Positions 1 through 9,769 of a DNA stretch of 64,000 nucleotides are shown piece after piece (position 1 is the stretch's first letter; every line of letters starts with the position of its first letter). Location of the stretch: assembly GCF_050908995.1 (NCBI RefSeq), contig NC_135129.1:2542001-2606000 (forward strand), in the 5' to 3' direction. The notes beneath the pieces are model-generated. The model did not search any database. It was given only the letters and a program-made list of their open reading frames with translations, and was not told the DNA's origin. A program made the position numbers and the translations under genes. Source of the DNA: Andrena cerasifolii. Its lineage: Eukaryota; Arthropoda; Insecta; Hymenoptera; Andrenidae.

Positions 1-340
1 AGGCTTGACGACACAGCGAAGAAACATGGTTAGCATATGAAAGCCGAGGATCAAAAATGAGTCCCAAATTACGAATGGAGTCAGAAGGGTGTAACTGAAG
101 GGATCCGAGTGTGACAGATATCGAGGGGAGTTTTTCCAAAGAGGAGGGAGAGCCAAGAACAAGAAGGGTAGATTTGGCAGGATGAATCCTGAGGCCATGC
201 TAATCCGACCAATTAATAATTCTCGTAAGGTCTAATTCGAGCTCCGTCATTGCAGCGCGGATGTTACAAGGCATAACTGTAGATACGATCTGCAGAGATA
301 GTGTATGTAAAACATTTTTAACATCAAAAATGAAAATCAA
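1..340 (-). pseudogene. Non-LTR retrotransposon reverse transcriptase fragment (broken)
   Basis: Read on the minus strand, this stretch encodes the end of the palm and the thumb of a non-LTR retrotransposon reverse transcriptase. The best landmarks are RIINWSD at about 201-225, then HGLRIHPAKSTLLVLG, then SDSIRNLGLIFDPRLSYANH running to the window edge. These match the family pattern W...HGL.I.P.KS and the following LG..fD..L.f..H. An in-frame TAG interrupts the frame directly after INWSD, where many relatives have a glutamine or lysine. The catalytic FADD region would fall at about 318-340 and reads only IFDVKNVLHTL, so the second half survives but the active-site aspartates do not. The fragment continues off the left edge of the window. 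The clade (CR1, Jockey or relative) cannot be decided from this piece. It is a dead copy. Confidence 0.72.
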
Positions 341-547
341 CTGGCACAAGCATCGTAGGGTTCTTGAAACACGCCACGATCGCGCGGAGAGGATGTTTGC
401 CTCACCTAATGAAGGAAATACGCAGATCGGTGAACGGAGTTCACAAAGCGCGCCCGCTCGAGGGTTAAAAGTGATCGATGTAGAAGTTGCAATTCGCAGA
501 TGATCCCCAAGTTCTGATACCAGTATCATTTCTCTTAATTCATATGT
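338..547. repeat. 210-bp direct repeat, copy 1
   Basis: This sequence is repeated at 896-1105 with only about three differences in 210 bases, so the duplication is young. It abuts the broken active-site region of the retrotransposon fragment on its left. The copy is GC-rich (for example GCGCGCCCGCTCGAGG) and open in several frames, but the translations match nothing I recognise. It could be part of the same decayed retrotransposon, or a separate repeat family. Confidence 0.85.
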
Positions 548-895
548 GTGGGAGTGCGAAGACTGTTTGATTGACAAAGTATGTTTGGGCCAGAGCGATT
601 GGGATCGAGAGCGGATGTTTATAGTAGGATATCGAATGCGTCAGGGGTGTGAGGTTTGAATGGTTTCGTCGAATGCATGCGGAGAGTTTGGGTGACCCGA
701 GTGCGTGTCAAGAGTGTGTGTGTTGTAAGTGTGAATCTCGGGGAGCGCAAGATAATAATGGATGAAGTCAGTCCTGCAGAGTCCGTCGAACGAGAGGCAT
801 CATCGCCTGAACCTATTCTTTACAATAAATAAGCCTTTTTTACTTTTCCACGAGTGTGCAGTTTACTCCTGCCCTGATCACCTAACATCCCTACA
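548..895. other. Unique spacer between the two 210-bp repeats
   Basis: This 348-bp segment separates the two direct repeats. It is G/T-rich in the first two thirds and carries an AATAAA at about 827. The interval 545-895 starts TG and ends CA, as a solo LTR would, but no target-site duplication flanks it, so that reading is not supported. No gene is visible. Confidence 0.4.
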
Positions 896-1105
896 CAACT
901 GGCACAGGCATCATAGGGTTCTTGAAACACGCCACGATCGCGCGGAGAGGATGTTTGCCTCACCTAATGAAGGAAATACGCAGATCGGTGAACGGAGTTC
1001 ACAAAGCGCGCCCGCTCGAGGGTTAAAAGTGATCGATGTAGAAGTTGCAATTCGCAGATGATCCCCAAGTTCTGATACCAATATCATTTCTCTTAATTCA
1101 TATGT
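896..1105. repeat. 210-bp direct repeat, copy 2
   Basis: This is the second copy of the repeat at 338-547, in the same orientation and about 98-99% identical. The sequences to its left and right differ from those around copy 1, so the duplicated unit ends sharply. No target-site duplication is apparent at the outer edges of the pair. Confidence 0.85.
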
Positions 1106-3713
1106 TATTAAGTTTACTCTAATTCTTAATTCGAATGGCCTACATGTGTCAATATATGTAACGCCGTCACTTTCTCTAATTTTTACCACTGTACTTTTTA
1201 GTTTGATTACCCATCCGAGCTAGGTATCCGTTCGCATTTCACTCCGCAACACATTATCAAAATTTCATTAGGTACAGTCGATACGTCGTAAATGAATTCA
1301 TGATATTCCCGCGTCAGTTAGAACGCCGCGCTGCAAAATTACGATCTGTCGGTTTGTTGCGCCGAATGCGATACGATTGTGTTATTAGCAAACACGTGCT
1401 GGTGAATCCGTACACATATCAAGGGATGGCGGTTTCGGCGGAGCGACGCAAAACTGAAGCGCGCCCCTCTTTTTTTTTTTTTGTTATCTGAAAAATAATC
1501 TGGATTTATGGGGGATTAAATCTGCGGCTTGCTTCTGAAATGATCTATACTACTTCTCAACGGTTTTGAGTTATGTATGGGGGAACTGGACTGTTTCCAA
1601 CCTCCTCCCTCGTTTCTCAACAACCGTCCCTCCCTTTCTAACATCCCGAATCGAAAATTCACTGGAAATATAGTTCAGGGCGTTGCAGATTTGTTTGTTT
1701 TATACCTTCCTGCTATCGACTGCTCCATTTCGAATTCAAGAAAGCACAATTCATCCACCCAAAAGATAGGCATTCATTAATAACTGAATACCAAGATTCC
1801 CAACTTAAGTAGGTCGTGTACTTCTTCAGTTGCGCCATTCGATCAATGAATTGCCTTCGAAGTAGACGACACACGCGATAGCTAAATCCTCGGAACACAA
1901 TTCAGAGGAAACTCTCACCCTTTTCACAAACGCTGTGTTACGAAACCAGACTCGTCACATTTTCAAGAACGCAACAAGAGAACGCAGGAACCTGGTAGAA
2001 GCTACCGATCGGTTATTATACACCGTGCTGGCATTAATCGATTAAAAGATTATACACGACACGTGAGATGAAGATTCCTCCGAAACGCGTTCCACACATG
2101 TTACATTCTCGAGAAGGCTGTAATTCTACATCCAGCGATGGCGGGACGTGTGCTGGATTCTACCGCAAAGCGGAGGAGAGAGAAGTAGAACAGTGCGAAC
2201 GGGGTCAGCGAGTAATTCAAAAAAGCTTACTACAGCACCATGCCAATACGCTATTAGCATTTTCTGTCGGCTATTTAGCCGGCTCGAAGGATCACTGCGT
2301 GCTACTGAATAATCGTATTATCTTTCGGCGGAACCCGGAGACTGTGCCGCGGCACGGGCGCTGCTAAATTTATTCTAGCTAACGTTCCCGCAAAAAAAAC
2401 TGAATCGCTGCGCTCTAAATCGCTTTGAAAGCGCACTGCCGCTCAAAAGTTTGGCTACGCGCCCTAACGAGAAAAAAACTCGCGGATCTAGCTCGCACTG
2501 GGGGATGCACGCGCAAAGGCGATGCAGATTGCATGAAATTTACTATAAAATGTTTTGTTTTTTTTCTTCACCAGTGCCCATCTTTCTGCGTAATTGCCGT
2601 CGTCTGTAGCTTTAATATTCTCGCGCTAACGCAGTATGTTTCAGTGAAGCGTCGTAATTTTCATTGGGGTGTCCCATTTTTCCCGTGGCGAGTTCATCCA
2701 GAGTATTACTTATGATCTTCAAATTCGGTGAATTTATTTCCGCTGGAGCTGCGCTGGAAGTTACTGAGCCTTGAGTGGTCCTTTGTTATGAAGTTCTAAA
2801 TTCAAAATATGACCATTCTGTCCCGTATTAAATTCACGAAATCTACGCGGCATAAAAGCATTCGAAATTCTGACCAGTAGGCACTGTTTATACGTTCTCT
2901 GGACAGACAACGTGTGCCGGCGACGTAAAATTCATTACGCATGCAAGTGAACCCAGCGTAATGTTTAATGCAACGCACGTAACGCCATAATTTTTCCGTA
3001 CACTCAGATAACTCGCGCAAGCCGCGAGAATCATCATTTTTAATCGCGATCCAGTTCGGTACGTGCACTTGGAAACTTAGCAGATGCGGTTGCATTGAAA
3101 CCGGAGTAGTCGCTTAATTATTGTTCAAGAGACTGTTGCCATGCGCGATTCCTCGTTTCCAATACACTTCGACGTTGTGGTTAATTTTCTAGAGTCTTTA
3201 AAAAATATTCCGAGTAACTTGACGACGTACCGAAAAAGAAAGTATAAACTGAGAAGTTAACGGGCAAAGACTTTCGAAGTTTTTTCACCACAAATGTATC
3301 TCTCGACCCGGTAATAAATTAGTTTGAAAGGCGAGACGAAACGTTGAAATTAGAGTCTTTAAAGGGAAGTTACCAGGCTTGCGATTCATAACCCAAAGAA
3401 TTCTCGCAAACACCAGTTTTTAATTTATGGTGTATATAAATTTCAAAGCTAATTTCTTTCGCCGCCGGAAAATAGACTGACGAGCAAAACTGTTTGCACA
3501 AAGTTGTTTGCTAACTTTGTTTCTATTTATCTTCAGAAATAAGTCGTGGAGAAGCTTGCATTGCGGAGCGTAATGGAAGCCACGGATATCACTATGTATT
3601 ATTCTATTAGTTAATCGTTAGAGGTATATTTTATTAGTCACAACTCTTTAACGTTTTGCATAAAATTGTACACAGAACATTGCTAGTCACCAGAAGTAAC
3701 AGCAGCTGAAGAA
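1106..3713. other. Unannotated unique DNA
   Basis: I see no coding exon, RNA gene or inverted-repeat element in these 2.6 kb. Minor features are a T tract at 1469-1481 and a G/C-rich patch at about 2400-2530. Open frames of 60-99 codons here overlap on both strands and have no recognisable domain. Confidence 0.45.
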
Positions 3714-4450
3714 TTAAGGGGAGGTTCTGGTCTAGAGCCCCAAAAAATAGGTGATATTTAGGAATTAATTAAAGGAAAACTACTAAATATAATTTAATGG
3801 GACTTGTTGCATTGTATTAAGGATGTCTTATGTTATAGAAATATATTTTTTGTTTTGTAATTAATCAGTGCAAACAGCCCTGGGGAGTCGTTAAAGTCAA
3901 GGCGTCAAAAAATTGATCCAAATCGGTGGGACCTGTATCTCTAAAAGTTATTATCCGATTCGACTGAAACCTTTTTTATTTTGAAGATTATTCTTTTTTC
4001 TAGGGGGGGAACTAAAAAAAATTACAAAAATTACATTTTTTTTTAGAAAATAACAACACTTCACGTTTGAAATCACTTTTCCCTGTATTTTTCGTCCTTT
4101 CAACGCCTTTAAAAATTATAAATTTTCAACTTTTTGTAATTTTTTTTAGTTTCCCCCCTAGCCAGAAGTATATTCTTCAAAATAAAAAAAGTTTCAGTCG
4201 TATCGGATAATAACTTTTGAAGATACAGGTCCCACCGTTTTGAAAACACTGTTTCGAGAAAAACGCGTTTCAAGTTTTACGTGGGCCCTGAGTGGCCGGT
4301 TGTCGCCCATTTGCCGCTACTCAAATGCCTATAACTTCGTGAATTTTACGAATTTCAACAAATCCTTTTAAACACGTTTTCCTAAAAGGTTGAACATTCG
4401 AAAAATGAAATAAAAAAAAAATCGACATTTAGACCAGAACCTCCCCTTAA
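3714..4450. mobile_element. TTAA-flanked hairpin MITE, family A, copy 1
   Basis: The element starts TTAAGGGGAGGTTCTGGTCT and ends with its exact reverse complement. Internal sequence also pairs over much of its length, for example the blocks around 3920-4010 and 4150-4250, which carry the same text in inverted orientation. The TTAA at both ends is best read as the piggyBac-type target duplication, although terminal GGGG is not the usual piggyBac start. It has no coding capacity. A second copy lies at 30328-31021 and lacks 43 bp present here near 4280-4320. Confidence 0.85.
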
Positions 4451-5334
4451 GCTTCAAACTCCCTGGAATCTATTCAATCCTTACATGAGAAATAATTGCT
4501 AACAAGAAAGCACTCGAGTACATTAAAAACTCAGCATATATGATGTTGAGAAGAGAAAGTTAACAGTGTCACTATCGAGGCCAGGAAGGGCCGTCAGCCT
4601 ATTATCCTGTTTACGTACAAGACACGCATCTGTTTTTCGTCAGTCCAAGCGTAGGGCTGTTGCACCGTCATATATTTTCAATTGCTTGAGCCATCTTTTA
4701 AGCCGGAACTAAGGTTTCCAAGGATCAAGGGTTCCACTCGGGTGGTCTGCATCGACGTGTTTAGACTGTCGCCAGAGCATCGTAAAACTATAAATTAAGT
4801 ACCGCTGTTTCGAGATTTGGAAAGTTCGTTCTCACGCCTCACAACCACCCTCGAGATTGACACGCCTTCGCCAATAGACAGTTTTCTTTTACCACCTCCC
4901 TTTTACAACTCCACCAATAGTTTAGTTTTGTTAGCCTTGTAATCTTAAGACTCCACCCCTGCGAGGAATCTTGGAGTTATCGTTCGCGAGCTAAAGCGCC
5001 GTCGAGTTTAGAAGCACAGTAGAAACGCAAGAAGAACTCATCGAGCTCTGCTTGCGAGCAGGAGACTTGTCATAAGACTTGTACGTCGTTAAGATATGTA
5101 ATCATCTCTGATCGTAGTTTGTTGCTGAGTTTTTTTTATGTTAAATATATACTAAGTATTGTGTTTTTAAATTGTGTGCGGTGTGTCTATCAATCACCCT
5201 CATTACGTGCTTCTCATTTGGAACCTCAGTTTTCAAATTCTTGGGCTCTTGCACAATACCATAGTGCAGGAGAAGTGGCCAGAGAATCGTGAAGATTTGC
5301 AAACTTCAAACAAAGCGACGCTCTGACATAACAT
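4451..5334. other. Unannotated DNA left of the RNase H fragment
   Basis: No coding sequence is recognisable. The part from about 4850 to 5220, with promoter-like and T-rich tracts, has the look of an LTR or 5' region of a retroelement. There is no partner repeat or target duplication in the window to support this. Confidence 0.35.
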
Positions 5335-5950
5335 ATGAAGTTTGCTATTTGCTCTGATTCCAAAAGTGCATTGAAGGCGATCCAAGACCCCGGGATGCCA
5401 GATGAAATGATCCAATATATCCAAGCGCTATATTCAAGTCTCATTAAAGAAGAAAAAGATATTGAATTTATATGGACACCTTCGATCATGGGAAATGATA
5501 AAGTAGATCATGCAGCCAAAGTAGCGACACTACTCGCTACTTACTTGAAATTATCCCGTTATAGAACTTCAAATGAAATAAAAAGAAAGGTTAAGAGGTG
5601 ACTGGGCCCAAAAACTGACACCTCTAGTTTCGGCAAAACTTCCAGCAAAGAAAACAGCAGGCTTTAAACCAGATCTGAGTGGACTAGATCACCAAGTTAC
5701 TATTGCGCGTTTAATAATTGGCCATACCAATTATTGTATGACTGACGCATACCCATTTGAGAACAAAAGAAACTATAGCTAAATGCGAACTGTGTAACGG
5801 AATATCAGCCACATTCTTTTTGACTGCAATCATCGCGCTGAACGCAGGAAAAGGTACCGAGTTAAAGGTAACATAAGTGAAATAGTGAACGCAATTACAT
5901 TTTTAAAAGCGAATAAAATACATGCCAAAATTGTAAAGTCAGAAACGATC
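5335..5950 (+). pseudogene. Non-LTR retrotransposon RNase H and C-terminal domain (broken)
   Basis: The open frame 5335-5601 encodes 88 residues of a retrotransposon RNase H. ICSDSKSALKAI carries the second catalytic aspartate strand, and FIWTPSIMGNDKVDHAAK corresponds to the family W.P.H.G..GNE.AD..AK segment, with serine in place of the usual histidine. Further pieces follow across frame changes and stops: LDHQVTIARLIIGHTNY at about 5690-5740, then ISHILFDCNHRAERRKRY at about 5800-5860. The latter is the zinc-knuckle-like C..C..HIL..C end typical of I/R1/Jockey-like elements. The copy is truncated at its 5' end and carries frameshifts. An A-rich tail follows at 6073-6101, fitting retrotransposition on the plus strand. 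Confidence 0.75.
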
Positions 5951-6020
5951 TAAATTTGTTTGCATGTGTAAACACTGTGCACCTGGTACTGCGTAATATG
6001 TAGGTACTTTTCAGTGTATC

Positions 6021-6377
6021 GCTAGATTGTAAAGTCGCTCATAACCTCAGCTGTTAATGCGACTCAACACCTTAAAAAAAAAAAAATATAAAAAAATAAA
6101 AAAAACCTTAACGGGGGATGTGACAACAAGTAACTTAAAAAAAATGTATTCTTCATACCAAAAATCTTCCCCCAGAAATAAGCAAAGCCAGCAAATGATT
6201 CCACTTCGCTAAATTGTAAAGTCGCTCATGACCTCAGCTGTTAATGCGACTCAACACGTTAAAAAAAAATAAAATAAATAAAAAAAACCTTAACGGGGGA
6301 TGTGACAACAAATAAATGGATTCTTCATACCAAATATCTTCCCCCAGAAATAAGCAAAGCCAGCAAATGATTCCACT
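6021..6377. repeat. 187-bp tandem duplication spanning the retrotransposon poly(A) tail
   Basis: Two head-to-tail units start with GCTA(G/A)ATTGTAAAGTCGCTC at 6021 and 6208. Each contains an A-rich tract, ACCTTAACGGGGGATGTGAC and CTTCCCCCAGAAATAAGCAA. The second unit lacks about 17 bp after its GACAACAA. The unit covers the 3' UTR and A-rich tail of the element above plus its right flank, so the duplication happened after insertion. Confidence 0.88.
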
Positions 6378-7562
6378 CCCCAGAAGGACGCCCAAGCACG
6401 TCCACCTAGCAATCTGAAAACACGAAACAATCGGCATACCACCCCGCATCCACAAAGTTGTCCCAGAAGCATTCAATCGCCAGCTACGGAGTTCCATTCA
6501 GCTAAACGAAATCCAGCGGTGGCCCGCTGGCGAATTAACGCCGGGCGATCGAAGATTTCCTTGGCGTGGAAAGCTTGGCGGGCCGTTAAGCGCGGTACAA
6601 CAGCGAAATTAGTGCGTGCGCGGGTGGGAGGAAGGTAAACCCGTCCCTAAAGGCATTTAAGAGGTCGATAATGCACGGCCTTCGGTAGAGCAGCGGCCAT
6701 GTGACGCCGGCACAGTGAAAAGGAAAAAGGCGGGTGAGCGCATAAAACTTGCAGCCACTCCTGTCTCCAGGAGTGTCAAGGGTCGCTGACTCCCAGGCGG
6801 CCGTTCTTTCTAGCTCCCCTGAAAGAAGAGCTCAGCTTCGTCGCCGTGGATCGATTCGGTCACGTACCGTGAGCACCGCGGGACAGAAAACACGGGGCCC
6901 ACGTTCAGTCGAGTGCACGTCCAGGCGAAGGAAGATGTCGCGCGTCATGGCCCGTGACCGATGCCCAGCACCTGACGCCGACCAAAGCCGATCCCCGGCC
7001 CCCTCGAACCAATTAACTCTGATTGGGGAACGCTCCACCTGCCTGCGGAACGTCCTGGAACAGCTCTCGTCTGTGTTTTACCCGGCGAATCAACAAGCGG
7101 CACCCCCGCCGCAAATTAGACGCTGACTCGAAGACCAGCGAGACGAAGGGAACTGCTGAGCGTTGTCAACGCCGACGACGACACGAGCTCTCGTCGCGGC
7201 GGCTTCGCCGAGGGATCGCGATCAGAATGTGGATTTGTGTCGTGTCGTGTTAGAATCAACGGTGAAGGAGGTATTGAATCTTGGGATTGCATCGGTGTCG
7301 TGCGTACAATCCAGTTGTAAATAACGGCGGAGATTCGGAGTCGATCGGCGGTGCTGGTAAATGTATCGAGGTTGGTGCGGGTGGATTTTATTTGAAATGG
7401 ATGGCGGAATTTTCACGGGAGAAGCTTTTGCAAATTGCTGGCGCTGTGAGGTCTTTCAGTATCTTCTAGATTCGAGCTGAAAGATTATACAATCTCTGAA
7501 GCCAAGTCAACTGTGAAATTCCAGTTTTTAGTTGGAAGTCTTCAGCTGAACACGAGTCAGAT
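6378..7562. other. CpG-rich block, possible promoter or untranslated exon
   Basis: This block is markedly richer in C, G and CpG than its neighbours. An arthropod initiator-like TCAGTC sits at 6905-6910, about 25 bp upstream of an ATG at 6935 in an acceptable context (GAAGATG). That ATG opens a short frame to 7126 (MSRVMARDRC...) with no recognisable domain and no convincing splice donor. The longer frame from 6749 is also unrecognised. This could be a transcription start of a neighbouring gene or simply unique GC-rich DNA. Confidence 0.25.
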
Positions 7563-7624
7563 TCTTCCAAAAAAGTCCTAAAAATCACCTACTTTTTGGC
7601 GATTCCAGGAGAATGTCACCTTAA
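7563..7624 (-). mobile_element. Detached inverted end of the 7665-8020 MITE family
   Basis: Read in reverse complement, these 62 bp match the first 60 bp of the element at 7665 at about 90%: TTAAGGTGACATTCTCCTGG, then the shared CCAAAAAGTAGGTGATTTTTAGGA, ending in TTGGAAG. Together with 7665-7724 it makes a large hairpin with a roughly 40-bp loop. It may be a relic of a second insertion or of an aberrant transposition. Confidence 0.7.
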
Positions 7625-7664
7625 TTTCTATTAAGGTCTGGGTTAGGTCTGGGTTTAATTTCTA

Positions 7665-8020
7665 TTAAGGGGACATTCCCCTCGAATCGCCAAAAAATAG
7701 GTGATTTTTAGGACTCTTTTGGAAGAAAGTCTACAACTTGCAGTGAAGAAACTTTGTGGTCTTTATGTATTCGTTCTTCAAGGGTATGAAAGCATTTCTC
7801 TTTAAAATGGAAAGAATTTCTGTCGTGGTTCAAATTTCACGTGACGCTCAGTGCACTTGCTGCAACAAAAGGGGCGTAAACAGTAGACAGTAGACGTCGA
7901 CGTAGGATTGTTCGAAATAAAAAAGAATTTGTCTCTTAACTTTCACTAGACACTGTACTATAAATATTTGCAAAGAAGAAATCGAATTTTAGACAAATTT
8001 TAATGAGAGTGTCCCCTTAA
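7665..8020. mobile_element. TTAA-flanked MITE, family B
   Basis: The element begins TTAAGGGGACATTC and ends GTGTCCCCTTAA, giving an 11-bp perfect terminal inverted repeat with TTAA at each end. Its first 60 bp include CCAAAAAATAGGTGATTTTT, almost the same as the subterminal sequence of family A. The inner part is unique and non-coding. Confidence 0.6.
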
Positions 8021-9334
8021 ATACTCCCGTTTACCACACTCTCGATCTCCAGAAACGAAAATGCACACGAGAATACTCCTACATCCACTCGACCACTGAG
8101 TACACATTTCCGACAAACGCACGGAGCGTCCAAAAACATCACGGGTTATCGAACAATCCAATCTAGCCTCGAATAAGACAGAAATTACGAAGACTACGAA
8201 AGCCACAAAGCGACGGCGGAATGCTACAAACAAGCAATGCGAGGAGTGGCTCGACGAGCAAACCTTTCACAGCGGAATGAATGTTTTGGGGCGGCATTCC
8301 GCCTGAGACCTGGCGACTGCTAAGAAAATTGCTACTTTGAGGCCATCGAGGACCACCGTCTATTCTTCTCATCGCTGGCCATTGGGAACGGTCGCAGATT
8401 TAAAAAAAGAAAAAAAAAAGAATTACAATCAGTACCGATATTACGTTGCTCCTCCGCTGTCTCATTAGTTCCTCCCCTTTTCTACTCCATCATCTTTCCC
8501 ATCGGATCACGGTGACCGATTGAATTCTACAATGCGCCGTGCATTGCACCGGCAAAGGACAAGAATCCTTTCATCCTTGAAAAGAGCATAGGCATCGCGG
8601 AGGGGACAGGGAAGACACTTTTTTTCATCTGTTCCACCAGCTTCTGCCAGATAGCAATAAATTCCGCAGATCAAAGCGCCATCCTCCGTCTTGTCATCGG
8701 GAGCGTGGTGGTAGCGCACCACTATCGAAAGCTCTTTAATGGCGGATGCTCGTAAAAGTAAAGCTTTCGAGGGGGGGAAGTTTGGCAACGAAGGGAAACG
8801 TTCCGGATACGTTACCCTTCTTTCCGCGCTCCTTTTTCTGTCTCTCTGCTGCAGCCACCAGCGCCGCGGTTTACGTTCGATTAAAGTGCACCGAGATAAC
8901 GAACCCTCGAATCTCCCACGAGATCCCCCGGTCGCTCGAGAGACCGCTGATCGGAGCGATTCGAATTTTTTATTCCGAACGATTCCTTGGATCACTGTGA
9001 CATCCTCCGTGCGAGTTTCTCCTCGGGAGGGTAGAATTACAGAAGGGTCAGCGGCGTGTATTTGGAGACAGAGTTGAAACATTGATATGTATTGATCTGT
9101 GCAGCGGTCAGCGTTGAGAATAGTAAGAGCGTTTCCTTTGCGAAGTGCGCTACCTTTCGCACGGTGCAAGCGTAATGCGTGAGTGCGCGATCGATCACGA
9201 GGATCTGGTCTAGGCGCTGGTGTCAGTCAAGGAAGATGAAACGTTACTTTCCCACTGAAGTTCTTGTCTTACACGCAATATCATCTGCGTCTGCTTCACC
9301 GGGCACCGATGCTTCAGTCCCAGCGAAATGCAGC
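8021..9334. other. CpG-rich block with a long unrecognised open frame
   Basis: A 220-codon minus-strand frame (8507-9169) is among the longest here, but 112-codon and 84-codon frames run across it on the plus strand, as expected of GC-rich non-coding DNA. Its translation shows no domain. A pyrimidine tract at about 8812-8852 ending CTGCAG resembles a splice acceptor, without a credible exon after it. A short hairpin is formed by GCGGAATG and CATTCCGC at about 8272-8302. Confidence 0.3.
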
Positions 9335-9337
9335 TTA

Positions 9338-9766
9338 GGGAAGATCCCGAAACCGAATATTCAAAAAATTCTGAAACTTTGTGAAAATGTAGGGGATTTC
9401 CTCCTGATCACAACGCAATTATTGTTCGCTGCCCAAATTCACTCTAAGGTGGTGTAATTAACCCCTAAAAATTCGACTATTTTCCGATTTTGTGTTATAA
9501 CTCGCGAACTGTAAGAGATAGAATAAAAGTTTCAAGTCAAAAGTTACTTCTTTTAATTAGATCTAGCATTTGGAGGAGAAATTATTTTACAGTTCACGAG
9601 TTATAACACAAAATCGGAAAATAGCCGAATTTTCAGGGGTTAATTTCACCCCCTTAGAGTGAATTTGGGCAACAAACAAAAATTGCGTTATAATCAGGAG
9701 GAAATTCCCTACGTATTCACAAAGTTTCAGGATTCTTTGAATTTCCGAGTTCGGGATGTTCCCTTG
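9338..9766. mobile_element. TTA-flanked palindromic element, family C, copy 1
   Basis: Both halves are near-complete inverted copies of each other. The left arm reads GGGAAGATCCCGAAACCG and the right arm, in reverse complement, CAAGGGAACATCCCGAACTC. The pairing continues through GAAACTTTGTG and GATTTTGTGTTATAACTCGC to the centre. TTA lies at 9335-9337 and again at 9767-9769, so the target duplication is probably TTA, as in PIF/Harbinger-type elements. It is non-coding. Copy 2 is at 35460-35891 and a fragment at 24886-24915. Confidence 0.8.
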
Positions 9767-9769
9767 TTA

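Noticed and set aside
545..895. Solo LTR starting TG and ending CA
   Set aside because: No flanking duplication and no second copy; its left edge falls inside the 210-bp repeat.
338..1105. Miniature LTR retrotransposon (two 210-bp repeats with a 348-bp interior)
   Set aside because: The repeat edges are not TG...CA at the outer limits, no target duplication flanks the pair, and no primer-binding site or purine tract is apparent next to the repeats.
8507..9169. 220-codon minus-strand open frame
   Set aside because: No recognisable domain, overlapping plus-strand frames, and CpG-rich composition. No splice or start context supports it.
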